A stretch of 64,000 nt of DNA. It comes from Flavobacterium rivuli WB 3.3-2 = DSM 21788. Its GTDB lineage: Bacteria > Bacteroidota > Bacteroidia > Flavobacteriales > Flavobacteriaceae. The stretch is from contig NZ_KB899968.1 in assembly GCF_000378485.1 (NCBI RefSeq), positions 1-64,000 on the forward strand, given 5' to 3'. A program made the translations under genes and the position numbers. Under the pieces are notes generated by a model. That model did no database searches, was not told the DNA's origin, and worked only from the letters and a program-made list of their open reading frames with translations. Positions 1-8,733 of this stretch are shown one piece after another. Position 1 is the first letter of the stretch. Each line of letters begins with the position of its first letter.

Positions 1-1
1 C

Positions 2-175
2 GAAAAAGGGTTACAAAAAAGAAAACAGCGCTCTGCCGATGTAGAACCTGTGTTCGCACATCTCAAACACAATAACAATTTTAAGAGGTTTACTTTAAAA
101 GGACTTGAAAAAGTAGAATTAGAGTTCGGATTAATGGCCTTAGCACACAATCTGAGAAAGAAAATAGCGGCGTAA
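2..175 (+). CDS. IS1182-like transposase, C-terminal fragment (cut by window edge)
   Basis: An open frame runs in from the left edge and encodes 57 residues ending in ALAHNLRKKIAA. The stretch SADVEPVFAHLKHN followed by FTLKGLEKVELEFGLMALAHN is typical of the C-terminal end of DDE transposases of the IS1182/DDE_Tnp_1_6 type, where the Glu in EPVFAHLK is expected to be the last catalytic acid. The start lies outside the window, so it is not clear whether the full transposase is intact. No terminal inverted repeat is obvious in the 120 bp after the stop. Confidence 0.75.
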   Translation, partial: EKGLQKRKQRSADVEPVFAHLKHNNNFKRFTLKGLEKVELEFGLMALAHNLRKKIAA

Positions 176-237
176 GCCACTTGAAAAATATCCTGACCTG
201 AAAAATATAATAGCCTAATATAATAATGCTAAAAATG

Positions 238-271
238 AAAAAACCGCCTCAATTGAATATTGAGACGGCTT
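238..271 (-). terminator. Terminator of the susC/susD operon
   Basis: An inverted repeat, CCGCCTCAAT...ATTGAGACGG, with one mismatched pair lies 34 bp downstream of the SusD stop. Read on the minus strand it is followed by a T-rich run. This fits a Rho-independent terminator for the minus-strand operon. Confidence 0.7.
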
Positions 272-304
272 CGTGTAGTATATTTAGTTGTATGCTATTG
301 TTAG

Positions 305-2080
305 TTAATATCCAAAGTTCTGGGTAAACGTTCTGTTTACATCCATTACCCTTTGCGGGATAGGGAATACCCTCATGAAGGGCTGAGATGCCGGTTTAGC
401 CGATGTAGGCCTTGCAGCATCAAACTTGCCAAAGCGTACCATTTGTGGCCTTCTCCACATTTCCCAGTACATTTCAAAACCTATTTCGCGGAAAAGGATA
501 TCCATATCTATAGATGTTATTGCAGTACCCGGTACATTGCCATAAAGCGATTCACGTGTTCTCGCTGTACGCAGCAGGTTAATATCTGCAAGGGCGGCAC
601 CGTTGTTACCTTTACGAAGGTAAGCTTCTGCCCTCATTGTATAAATACCACCTAAGCGGTAAAGTGGGATGTCTACATTACTTGCGCCATTACCTGCCTG
701 AGGGTCAAATTCAAACTTAAAGCAACGTGTACCACGGTTAATCTGGTTTTGTGCAAATACAGCCTGTGTAGGATTGTCAAAGTTTAGTTCTGGTGTAAAG
801 TCCATAGGTGTAGTGGCGCTTTTTTCGCATACAAGAGAAGATACTTTTACCCTTCCATCAGATGTCAATTCAAATGCACCTGTAGAGGTTAACTTAGGCC
901 CGTATTGCTGCCCTGCCTGTATACCGCGGTTAAAATGGAACCAGGGCTGGTTAACTCCAGATATAGAGCCTGTTACAAAAGGTACGCTAACATCGGTACC
1001 ATCGTTCATAAACCAGGTACCATCTGCATACTGGTATTTGCGGCTAAAACGCGGGTCGTTATGATGGCCTTCCCAGCTTGCATAAAACTCCGGCGTAAGG
1101 CAAGATGCATTAGTACCCCTGTTAGTAGGCGAACATCTTTGATTACGCTCCATAGAGTTGTAAGCAAGGTCGTTACTACCGTTATGCAGGTTGTCTATTT
1201 TTTGCGTGATAGCAAAAATAAGTTCTGTTGCACCATTGTTGTTTATAGAAAAATTATCAAAATAATTGCTTGCAAGTGTAAACCTGCCAGAATCTATAAG
1301 AAGGCTTGTGTAATAAATTACCCTGTCCATATCGCTACCGCCGCCGCTTACTGCTGCTTCGCTAAAGTTAAAGCTCGATGTAGCATTATAACGGTCTTTA
1401 AACACGGCGCGGTTAAGGTACATTGTAGAAAGTAATGCATAAGCAGCCTCTTTTGTAAACCTGCCATTGTGGGTACGTTCCAGTCCCATGTTAGCAAGGT
1501 TTGGTAAAACAGTTTCTACATCTGTAATAAGTTTGTCTATTCCGTCGGCAGACTGCAGTATCTGTATCGGAGCCCCGGTTACAAGAGGGTCGCGGTAAGG
1601 CGCCTGTCCGTAAAGATCAATTGTATGGTAGGTATAAAAAGCAAGCATACCTTTTGCCTCGGCAAGCAACAATTCTTTTTGCTCGTCGTTACCATCGGTT
1701 ATCGTTTTAATAGCTACTAAAGAGCGGGTAATACCATTGGTAATACGGCTATAGTTATCTGTAATAACAGCATTATCCGGTGCCCATGTAAACTCGTGCA
1801 TAGCGCGCCATTTACCACCGTCACCCCAGTCAGATCCGCGTGTAGGCAGTATACTTACATCACTTGTGTGTTCCTGCATGGCAAGCATACCACCGGCATT
1901 AGTAAAGGTATCCTCGCCTAAACGATCGTATACAGCTGCCAGTGCATTGATAGAGCTTGATGGCTGCCCTACTAAAACTTCATCAAGTACATCCTCATTA
2001 AGGGTAGTACATCCTGCTAAGACTACAGTAAGGCAGGCAGTAATTATAATTTTACTGTTAAATATTGTTTTTAATTTCAT
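305..2080 (-). CDS. SusD/RagB-family outer-membrane lipoprotein
   Basis: This is the surface glycan-binding partner of the SusC transporter encoded just upstream. A start at 2080 gives a 591-residue protein with a lipoprotein signal peptide (MKLKTIF..., lipobox VLAGC, lipidated Cys near residue 24). The open frame reaches 2107, but that start would overlap the susC stop and spoil the signal peptide. The body matches the SusD/RagB plan: N-terminal TPR-like helices (LLAEAKGMLAFYTYHTIDLYGQ) and the C-terminal part YTMRAEAYLRKGNNGAALADIN with WEMWRRPQMVRFGKF. The gene starts 4 bp after the susC stop, so the two are cotranscribed. The substrate cannot be read from sequence; nearby GH39-like and GH88 enzymes hint at a uronic-acid-containing glycan. 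Confidence 0.93.
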   Translation of the reverse strand: MKLKTIFNSKIIITACLTVVLAGCTTLNEDVLDEVLVGQPSSSINALAAVYDRLGEDTFTNAGGMLAMQEHTSDVSILPTRGSDWGDGGKWRAMHEFTWAPDNAVITDNYSRITNGITRSLVAIKTITDGNDEQKELLLAEAKGMLAFYTYHTIDLYGQAPYRDPLVTGAPIQILQSADGIDKLITDVETVLPNLANMGLERTHNGRFTKEAAYALLSTMYLNRAVFKDRYNATSSFNFSEAAVSGGGSDMDRVIYYTSLLIDSGRFTLASNYFDNFSINNNGATELIFAITQKIDNLHNGSNDLAYNSMERNQRCSPTNRGTNASCLTPEFYASWEGHHNDPRFSRKYQYADGTWFMNDGTDVSVPFVTGSISGVNQPWFHFNRGIQAGQQYGPKLTSTGAFELTSDGRVKVSSLVCEKSATTPMDFTPELNFDNPTQAVFAQNQINRGTRCFKFEFDPQAGNGASNVDIPLYRLGGIYTMRAEAYLRKGNNGAALADINLLRTARTRESLYGNVPGTAITSIDMDILFREIGFEMYWEMWRRPQMVRFGKFDAARPTSAKPASQPFMRVFPIPQRVMDVNRTFTQNFGY

Positions 2081-2084
2081 AGCG

Positions 2085-5000
2085 TTATATTTTAAATGTT
2101 GCACCAATTATAAAAGTTCTTGCTGTTGGGTAGCTTCCATAATCAATACCAAGAGACTGGTTACCGTTAGTAGCCTTGTTGCTGTTAATTAACGGATCGA
2201 AACCTGAATAATTAGTAATTGTAAAAAGGTTTTGTCCTGTAATGTATAGGTTTAAACTTTGCATCCAGGCAAGGCTCGGGTGTTTAAAAGTATATCCTAT
2301 ACGGGCACTGTTAAGCCTTATAAAATCTGATTTTTCAAGATATAATGATGAAAGCTGAGGCGCGTTCGATTGATTTGCGCCCGAGTCATAATAATCAGAA
2401 AGTGTATTCCTGTCAGAAGCAAGGTTGTTAATGTTAAGGGCATTAAGGCCTGTATTGTTTAATAAGTAACCACCAGTCTGGCCAATGATAGAGAATGAAA
2501 AATCAAAATCCTTATAGCGCATGTTGCTGTTTAGGCCATACGTAAACTTAGGTATAGCACCTTCAAATATTTTACGGTCGCTATCGTTAATCACGCCATC
2601 ATTATTCTGGTCCTTGAATATTTCTTTACCATCAGCATCAAAACCTATATGTTCTTTTAGGTAAAAAGATCCTGCTGCATAACCACTTTTGTAAATATTA
2701 CCTGTTACACCAGACTGTCCCGGTCCAGATATAGTACCCGATAAAATTTGCGATACAGGAAGGCCTTTAATTTCATTTTTAAGAGTAGCTCCGTTTACAT
2801 CTAAATCCCAAGTAAAGTCTTCGGTATTTACAATTTTAGAGCCTAACATAAACTCAAGGCCGCTGTTAACAATTTTACCGTCCATATTTGTCCAAACATT
2901 ATCTGTAGAGCTTAATACCGGAGCGGGGATGAAAAGAATAGCATCGGTAGTAGTTTTATTAAAATAATCAACACTACCATACAGTTTATCAGCCCACAGG
3001 TTAAAATCAACCCCCACATTGTATTGCGATACTACTTCCCATTTAAGGTCGGGATTAGCAGTTCGCGAGTATGTTACACCATTTACCAAACCTAATTCAT
3101 CATACAGGTAATAACCGTCTGCGGCAGTTAAGGAGTAGCTCGTCTGCGTAACTTTATTTTGTACTTCCTGGTTACCAGTCTGGCCCCAGCTTGCACGAAG
3201 TTTAAGGTTATTAACGACATTTGACCCTTTAAGGAAACTCTCTTCAGAAATATTCCATCCTGCAGCTGCCGACGGGAAGTAACCGTATTTATTATTTTCG
3301 CCAAAACGTGTAGAACCGTCTGCCCTTAGCGATGCCGTTAAAAGATATTTGCCATCAAAAGCATAATTAACCCTGCCAAAGTAAGACTGCAGCTCGTTGA
3401 TTTGAGCAAAGCCCGTTACACCCATTTGTACACCTTTATAGCCGGGGTTAATAGATGGTTTAATGCCTTCGCCCTTTACACCTATCTGGTCTACAATAAA
3501 GCTTGTACCGCCTGTTTCAAATTTTTGGTAAGAAAAACCTCCTAAAGCATCAAGCTTGTGTTTGCCTGTCAGGAAGTCGTACGTTAAGTAATGCTCTATT
3601 AAAGTATTTTTAGAGTCTGTATTGCCCTGTACATAACGGCCGGTCGTACTACGGTCGGTAAGGTTACGGTAAATTGTTGTATTCCTCTCTGCAACAGACC
3701 TGTCTATACCTAAATTTAATTTATATTCAAGCCCTTTCAGTATCCTGAAAGATGTTTCCATGTTGCCCAATATACGTGTTGTACGGGTTACATCTTCATA
3801 AATGCTTAACAGGTATGCCGGGTTGTAATGGGCATTCATGTTAAAGTTAGTATAGTTTCCATCTGCATCAAATACAGATCGGGTAGGGTTTGCCATAAGT
3901 GTATGGATGATCAACTGTCCGTCAGACCCACCATCATCACTTGTTGGTACACCGTCATCTTTGGTTTCACTGGCAGTAAGGTTAACTTTAACCTTTAAAC
4001 GCTTATCATCTAAAAACGATTCGGATGCGTTTATCCTTCCTGTAGTACGCCTAAAATTACTGTTGTTAACAATACCCTCCTGGTCCATTTGCGCTACAGA
4101 TACGTAGTAGTTACCACTATCTGTACCTTTCGAGTACGAGAATGAGTTGTTTTTTGTTACGGCATTTCTAAAAATTACATCCTGCCAGTCGGTATTGCCA
4201 CCGTGGTCAAAAGCAGGATCTGATATAGCTTTACGGTACTCATCTGCGCTAAGCACATCAAGCTTGTTCATTATTTTAGAAAAGCCTAAATAAGAATCTA
4301 CCGTAAAGCTCGCTTTGCCCTTAGCACCTCTTTTAGTTGTAACAATTACAACACCATTAGAGCCCCTTGCACCATATATGGCTGCCGCCGAAGCATCTTT
4401 TAATACCGATATCGACTCGATATCGCTGGTATTTAAAAAGTTTAACGGGTTTTTTGCTGCAGAGCTACCGAAGCCTACGTTTGCACCTGTAGGGCTTACA
4501 CCGTCGTTAGTTAATGGCACACCATCTACCACAAATAAAGGTGTACTGCCACTACGTATAGAGCCTACCCCACGAATGTTTACATTTATACCTGCTCCGG
4601 GCTCACCACTGGTAGGCGTAACACGTACACCGGCAATTTTACCTTGCAATAATTGATCTGTAGAGATGTTTACACCCTGCCTAAACTGGCTCTCGCTAAT
4701 CTGGCTAACAGCTCCTGTAACGTCTTTTTTAGCCTGTTTACCATAGCCCACTACAAGTACCTCATTAAGTTCAGAGGCATCGGGTACCATTTTTACATTT
4801 ATATCGGCACCTGTAACGGTTACAACCTGTGTTTTGTAACCTATATATACAATATTAAGGGTAGCTCCGTTTGCTGCTGCAATTTCAAAGTTACCATCTA
4901 TATCTGTGGCAGCGGTAATACTTGTACCGGCTACCATAACAGTTGCCCCCGGTAACGGCAGGCCGGCTTCGTCAGTAATTTTACCTTTTACGGTTTGTTG

Positions 5001-5147
5001 TATGGCAGTAGCTAATAAAGTTTCACGATTAATGTTTACTTTTAGCTCTCCGGGCATTATATTGCTGTATCCTGCTGTAAAAGACAGTACAGCGGGCACT
5101 ATAAAACAAGCGCTTTTAAAATTTATAAAGGTATTTTTAAAATACAT
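2085..5147 (-). CDS. SusC/RagA-family TonB-dependent outer-membrane transporter
   Basis: A 1020-residue outer-membrane transporter that imports oligosaccharides using TonB energy. In order it has an N-terminal signal region, a carboxypeptidase-D-like regulatory domain (about residues 50-125, VKGKITDEAGLPLPGATVMV), the SusC signature LNEVLVVGYGKQAKKDVTGA (about 130-150), a plug domain with VRGVGSIRSG-like and FVVDGVPL motifs, and a long beta-barrel ending in ARTFIIGATFKI. Length and ending are normal for the family. It is immediately followed by susD. No sigma/anti-sigma pair or SusR-type sensor is adjacent, so regulation may come from the Nudix-fold regulator at 10610 or from elsewhere. Confidence 0.95.
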   Translation of the reverse strand: MYFKNTFINFKSACFIVPAVLSFTAGYSNIMPGELKVNINRETLLATAIQQTVKGKITDEAGLPLPGATVMVAGTSITAATDIDGNFEIAAANGATLNIVYIGYKTQVVTVTGADINVKMVPDASELNEVLVVGYGKQAKKDVTGAVSQISESQFRQGVNISTDQLLQGKIAGVRVTPTSGEPGAGINVNIRGVGSIRSGSTPLFVVDGVPLTNDGVSPTGANVGFGSSAAKNPLNFLNTSDIESISVLKDASAAAIYGARGSNGVVIVTTKRGAKGKASFTVDSYLGFSKIMNKLDVLSADEYRKAISDPAFDHGGNTDWQDVIFRNAVTKNNSFSYSKGTDSGNYYVSVAQMDQEGIVNNSNFRRTTGRINASESFLDDKRLKVKVNLTASETKDDGVPTSDDGGSDGQLIIHTLMANPTRSVFDADGNYTNFNMNAHYNPAYLLSIYEDVTRTTRILGNMETSFRILKGLEYKLNLGIDRSVAERNTTIYRNLTDRSTTGRYVQGNTDSKNTLIEHYLTYDFLTGKHKLDALGGFSYQKFETGGTSFIVDQIGVKGEGIKPSINPGYKGVQMGVTGFAQINELQSYFGRVNYAFDGKYLLTASLRADGSTRFGENNKYGYFPSAAAGWNISEESFLKGSNVVNNLKLRASWGQTGNQEVQNKVTQTSYSLTAADGYYLYDELGLVNGVTYSRTANPDLKWEVVSQYNVGVDFNLWADKLYGSVDYFNKTTTDAILFIPAPVLSSTDNVWTNMDGKIVNSGLEFMLGSKIVNTEDFTWDLDVNGATLKNEIKGLPVSQILSGTISGPGQSGVTGNIYKSGYAAGSFYLKEHIGFDADGKEIFKDQNNDGVINDSDRKIFEGAIPKFTYGLNSNMRYKDFDFSFSIIGQTGGYLLNNTGLNALNINNLASDRNTLSDYYDSGANQSNAPQLSSLYLEKSDFIRLNSARIGYTFKHPSLAWMQSLNLYITGQNLFTITNYSGFDPLINSNKATNGNQSLGIDYGSYPTARTFIIGATFKI

Positions 5148-5185
5148 TGAGATTAAGTTATTGGTTAACGATGCTTAATTTGTAG

Positions 5186-5217
5186 CCGTAGTTGTTAGTA
5201 GCAACTGCGGTTTTTTT
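5186..5217. promoter_or_regulatory. Stem-loop with T-run in the susC leader
   Basis: A 9-bp stem (CCGTAGTTG / CAACTGCGG, one G-T pair, 7-nt loop) is followed by seven T on the plus strand. It lies about 40-70 bp upstream of the susC start, where no plus-strand gene ends. It could terminate a plus-strand RNA antisense to the start of susC, or fold in the minus-strand susC leader. No TAnnTTTG promoter was found for a plus-strand transcript. Confidence 0.45.
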
Positions 5218-5628
5218 GTTTGTGTGTTTTAGTTTTTTGTAGTTAAGGTTTTACCATAGACATTAGTTTATTTTGATTTAGTTATGTGGTTTTGGTGTAT
5301 ACTTAATCTTATTGTTGGTACTGAATTTTGAGGTCTTAAAAAACAGTTAATTATTGTCTGCGAAATAAAGAAATGAAATACCAATACGGTTTTCCTCAAG
5401 GTTATCTTTAAATTAAGCGAAAGGCATAAAAAAGTAGCAAAATAGCGGTTTGTGTTACTTTAGTTTTAAAATAAGGTAACACTATAACGTTTACAAATGG
5501 CTAAAAACAGAGTGTGGTTTACATAGAATTGATACTGTAGCAATGTTTTGTTTTTTTACGGCTAACATAGCCGTAACATAATGAAGGTACTTTTGTGCTT
5601 ATACTTAAAATGTTACCTATTTATACTT
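5218..5628. other. Divergent intergenic region susC / PI-PLC
   Basis: AT-rich spacer of 411 bp between the susC leader hairpin and the PI-PLC gene, expected to hold both divergent promoters. No clear TAnnTTTG element, RNA gene or repeat was recognised in it. Confidence 0.5.
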
Positions 5629-6711
5629 ATGAAACCAATTGTTACAGCACTTACCCTTTTAATTTCGGGGGTATCTTTTTTTAATGCCCATGCTCAGGAC
5701 GACAATCTTAAACTAAACCAGATACAGGTTATAGGGTCGCACAACAGTTATAAAAAGGCTATAGAGCCGGCTTTGTATAAAGCAATATCTGCTAAAGACA
5801 CTGCTAACCAGCTTAGCGGGTTACAGTATGAGCATATTGATATTATCAAACAGCTTGATATGGGGCTTCGCAATCTTGAAATTGACATTAATGCCGATAG
5901 TAAAGGTGGTAAATATGCCCACCCTAAGGGACTTGACTTGGCTAAACCGGAGCAGCCTTATGACCCCGATGGGGTAATGAACAAACCGGGCTTTAAGGTT
6001 TTTCATGTTACCGATATTGACTTCAGGACATCAAGCTATACTTTTGAAGACCTGCTTCAAAAATTAAAAACATGGAGCGATGCACACCCCGGCCATATTC
6101 CTGTATTTATAACACTGGAGCCTAAAGATGGCGATGCAAACCGCTTTGGCACCGTGCCGGAAATGTTTACGCCTAAATTATTTGATGAGGTTGATGCTGT
6201 AATACGTAAAAACCTTGGAGCTAATAAACTTATTACGCCCGATATGGTACGTGGTAACTATAAAACCCTTGAAGAAGCTGTTTTAAAAGGAAACTGGCCT
6301 ACACTTAAAGAGGCAAAAGGCAAATTCTTTTTTATACTTGATAACAGCGACAAAAAGCGCGACCTGTACATGCAGGGGCATCCGTCGTTAAAAGGGCGCG
6401 TGGTTTTTGTAAATGCAAAGCCGGGAACTCCGGAGGCAGCAGCAATGTTTCGTAATAACTCTGAAGATGCCACAATACCTGATCTTGTTAAGAAAGGATA
6501 TATAATACGTACCCGTGCCGACTCTGATACTAAAGAGGCCCGTGCCAATGATTACACCCACTTTGAAGCAGCAAAAAAATCAGGAGCACAGATTATTACA
6601 ACAGATTATTATATGCCCAGTAAATTTTTTAACTCGCCATACCACATCAAATTTGATGAAGGGGGCTATGTTAGGGTTAACCCCCTTATAGGCGTAGTTA
6701 AGAAAAAGTAG
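5629..6711 (+). CDS. Secreted PI-PLC-like phosphodiesterase (PI-PLC-C1 type)
   Basis: Starting at the second in-frame ATG (5629), the protein has 360 residues and opens with a standard signal peptide ending in AHAQ. The 16 extra residues of the longer frame are unlikely. The motifs IQVIGSHNSYK (catalytic His), MGLRNLEIDINAD and VFITLEPKDG are those of the TIM-barrel phosphatidylinositol-specific phospholipase C superfamily. They are closest to the Ca2+-dependent PI-PLC-C1 group, which cleaves phosphoinositides or related phosphodiesters. The second catalytic His would be the one in FKVFHVTDIDF. The protein is expected in the periplasm or outside the cell. A convergent phosphoesterase gene lies next to it, so the two may act on related phosphorylated substrates; that link is inferred from position. 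Confidence 0.85.
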   Translation: MKPIVTALTLLISGVSFFNAHAQDDNLKLNQIQVIGSHNSYKKAIEPALYKAISAKDTANQLSGLQYEHIDIIKQLDMGLRNLEIDINADSKGGKYAHPKGLDLAKPEQPYDPDGVMNKPGFKVFHVTDIDFRTSSYTFEDLLQKLKTWSDAHPGHIPVFITLEPKDGDANRFGTVPEMFTPKLFDEVDAVIRKNLGANKLITPDMVRGNYKTLEEAVLKGNWPTLKEAKGKFFFILDNSDKKRDLYMQGHPSLKGRVVFVNAKPGTPEAAAMFRNNSEDATIPDLVKKGYIIRTRADSDTKEARANDYTHFEAAKKSGAQIITTDYYMPSKFFNSPYHIKFDEGGYVRVNPLIGVVKKK

Positions 6712-6736
6712 TTTTGTTTTTCTGGGTTATATAGTG

Positions 6737-6772
6737 CTGCGGTATCATGCGAATGGTGCCGCAGTTTTTTTT
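6737..6772 (+). terminator. Terminator after the PI-PLC gene
   Basis: A strong hairpin of about 12 bp (CTGCGGTATC / GGTGCCGCAG with a 4-nt loop) is followed by eight T, 25 bp after the stop. Confidence 0.85.
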
Positions 6773-6813
6773 ACAAATTTCGAAAAATAAAGTAACGCCG
6801 CATGATAGAAAAC

Positions 6814-8658
6814 CTACTTCCCTAAATCCTTTACCTTTCCTGTTTTAAGGTCTACACTAAAATGATCAGCCGGATCACCATTTAAAAACTTATGCAGTAT
6901 AGTAAAGAACAAGCCAAGATTTTTTTGCGTAATATTCTCAGGATTTACACTATGCTGTGCTGCAAAACTTTTAGCTAAAAACTCACATTGCTTAATACGT
7001 TCTTTGCTAATATCTGCAAGAGCTAATTGGTCGGCACTGCGAATGCGGTAAAAATCGGTAACCAGGTCAAGGCCGGTCCATTTTTTAAAATCGTTTGGCT
7101 TTAAGTTGCTTTTAGATAATTGCTTATTGATAGCTTTTTTATTTCCGCCTGCTAAAATCAATAAATCTTCACCCGAAGCGTTCAACATAAAATCTTTAAA
7201 TGCTACAGGCCAGTCATCCGGCAGAAAGCGCAGGCGCACCAGCTCCTTTAAATGAAAATCAGTAAACTCATGGTAGCTTTTGGTATTCAATATCTCTTTG
7301 TTCCAAATGTCTTTTGCATTCTGGCTTTTTAAAAAATCATATTCCATTTCATAAAGAGGAAACAGCGCATCAAAGTTCGGTACATTATCAATGGTCACGG
7401 TTTCAACTTCCAGTACGTTATCAGGTTTAATAGTAAGCAGTTTATATGCCGGAATGTAGGCTGCTAATGATGGTGTTTGTACGTTTACCAGCGTGTTACC
7501 TATAGTGCTGGTTCGGGTACCGGTGTCGTTAATGTGCATATGCCCGCCAAAATGTATTTGTATACCGGCATCGGCAAAGGTTTGGGCAACAGCTTCAACA
7601 GGCACGCGATCCAGCTGCCACTTACCTTTTCCCATTAGGCTTTCAATTTCGGGCGAAGCATCATCGTTAAACTCTACCATAGGGTAGTGGCTAAAAGCAA
7701 CGAGTGTTTTACCAAGCCTTTTAGCATCGGCGGCAACTTTTTGCACCCACGCAATAAGATGTTTTTTATTGGTAATAACATTGTTATAACCCAAATCGGC
7801 ACCACGGTAGTTTTTTGGATCGGCAGCATTGCCATTGTTTTTTGGCAAGTATACATTTCCGTCTATAGCCAATAGCCAAAGCCCCTCTACAGGTTCGGTA
7901 ACATAACTCACATCTGGTACAGTATACCCTGGTGCAACATCGTAAATGCGATGCTCCAGTCCTGATTGATCCACGGCTTTTTTAAAACTATAATCGTCAG
8001 GTGTGTAAGTGCTAAAAGGTGTTGCCCAGTATTTATTTTCCTTTTTTGGGAAGAACCCAAAATCATGCAGGTATTCTGTAATACCCGTGTATCCCATTTT
8101 TGCAATATCTGGCGTAACTATAACTGGCAGTTCTTTAGAAGCGTCAGGGTTATACATCCCTTCCTTACTAAAGATGGGTCGGCGTTTACCACCTTCGCCT
8201 AAAAAATCGTCCTTACCGGCTTCCTGTGCAAATGGCCCCACCGGGTCATGGTTACCGGTGGTTATAAAAAATTGTATGTTATATTTTGTGCTGTACTCGT
8301 TAAGTATGCGCTGTAAGCCGCGTAGGTGCACAGGCTGGCCATCATCGCTGTAATCGCCGGGAAGGGCTACGTAATGTATACCACGTTTTGCAATATCATC
8401 TAAGGCTGCTATAAAAGCAAAGTAGTTTTCGTTAAATATCCGGGTGCTGTGCAACTGTGCATCCATGCTGCGTAGCAGGGTGGGTTTACCATCTTTTGGG
8501 TTTATTACACCCTTGTAATCAGTGCCAGATAAAGTGCCGTATAAGTCCTGTAAATGCACATCGGCAAGAAAGGCTACCTGTATATTTTCTTTTTTAACCT
8601 GTGCCTGTAAGGTTGCAGTTATGCTTAGAACAGCAAAAAAAAATGCCCTAAAAATCAT
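6814..8658 (-). CDS. Exported calcineurin-like metallophosphoesterase
   Basis: A 614-residue protein with an N-terminal signal peptide (MIFRAFFFAVLSITATLQAQ). The N-terminal two thirds carry the metallophosphoesterase metal-binding signatures in order: FLADVHLQD (DxH), LPGDYSDDG (GDxxDD), TTGNHDP (GNHD), FSHYPMV and GGHMHIND (GHxH). This fits a two-metal phosphomonoesterase or phosphodiesterase in the periplasm. The last ~200 residues are helical and not assigned to a domain. It is convergent with the PI-PLC-like gene and followed on the same strand by the GH39-like gene 75 bp upstream, so the two minus-strand genes may be one unit. The natural substrate is unknown. Confidence 0.88.
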   Translation of the reverse strand: MIFRAFFFAVLSITATLQAQVKKENIQVAFLADVHLQDLYGTLSGTDYKGVINPKDGKPTLLRSMDAQLHSTRIFNENYFAFIAALDDIAKRGIHYVALPGDYSDDGQPVHLRGLQRILNEYSTKYNIQFFITTGNHDPVGPFAQEAGKDDFLGEGGKRRPIFSKEGMYNPDASKELPVIVTPDIAKMGYTGITEYLHDFGFFPKKENKYWATPFSTYTPDDYSFKKAVDQSGLEHRIYDVAPGYTVPDVSYVTEPVEGLWLLAIDGNVYLPKNNGNAADPKNYRGADLGYNNVITNKKHLIAWVQKVAADAKRLGKTLVAFSHYPMVEFNDDASPEIESLMGKGKWQLDRVPVEAVAQTFADAGIQIHFGGHMHINDTGTRTSTIGNTLVNVQTPSLAAYIPAYKLLTIKPDNVLEVETVTIDNVPNFDALFPLYEMEYDFLKSQNAKDIWNKEILNTKSYHEFTDFHLKELVRLRFLPDDWPVAFKDFMLNASGEDLLILAGGNKKAINKQLSKSNLKPNDFKKWTGLDLVTDFYRIRSADQLALADISKERIKQCEFLAKSFAAQHSVNPENITQKNLGLFFTILHKFLNGDPADHFSVDLKTGKVKDLGK

Positions 8659-8733
8659 GATAAATTTTTAGGGCAAAAATCGGTAATATTATATTAACGT
8701 AATGTTACCATAGCCAAATAATATAACAATATG

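Noticed and set aside
905..1435. 176-codon plus-strand open frame opposite susD
   Set aside because: Antisense to a well-supported SusD gene, with no family resemblance and no promoter.
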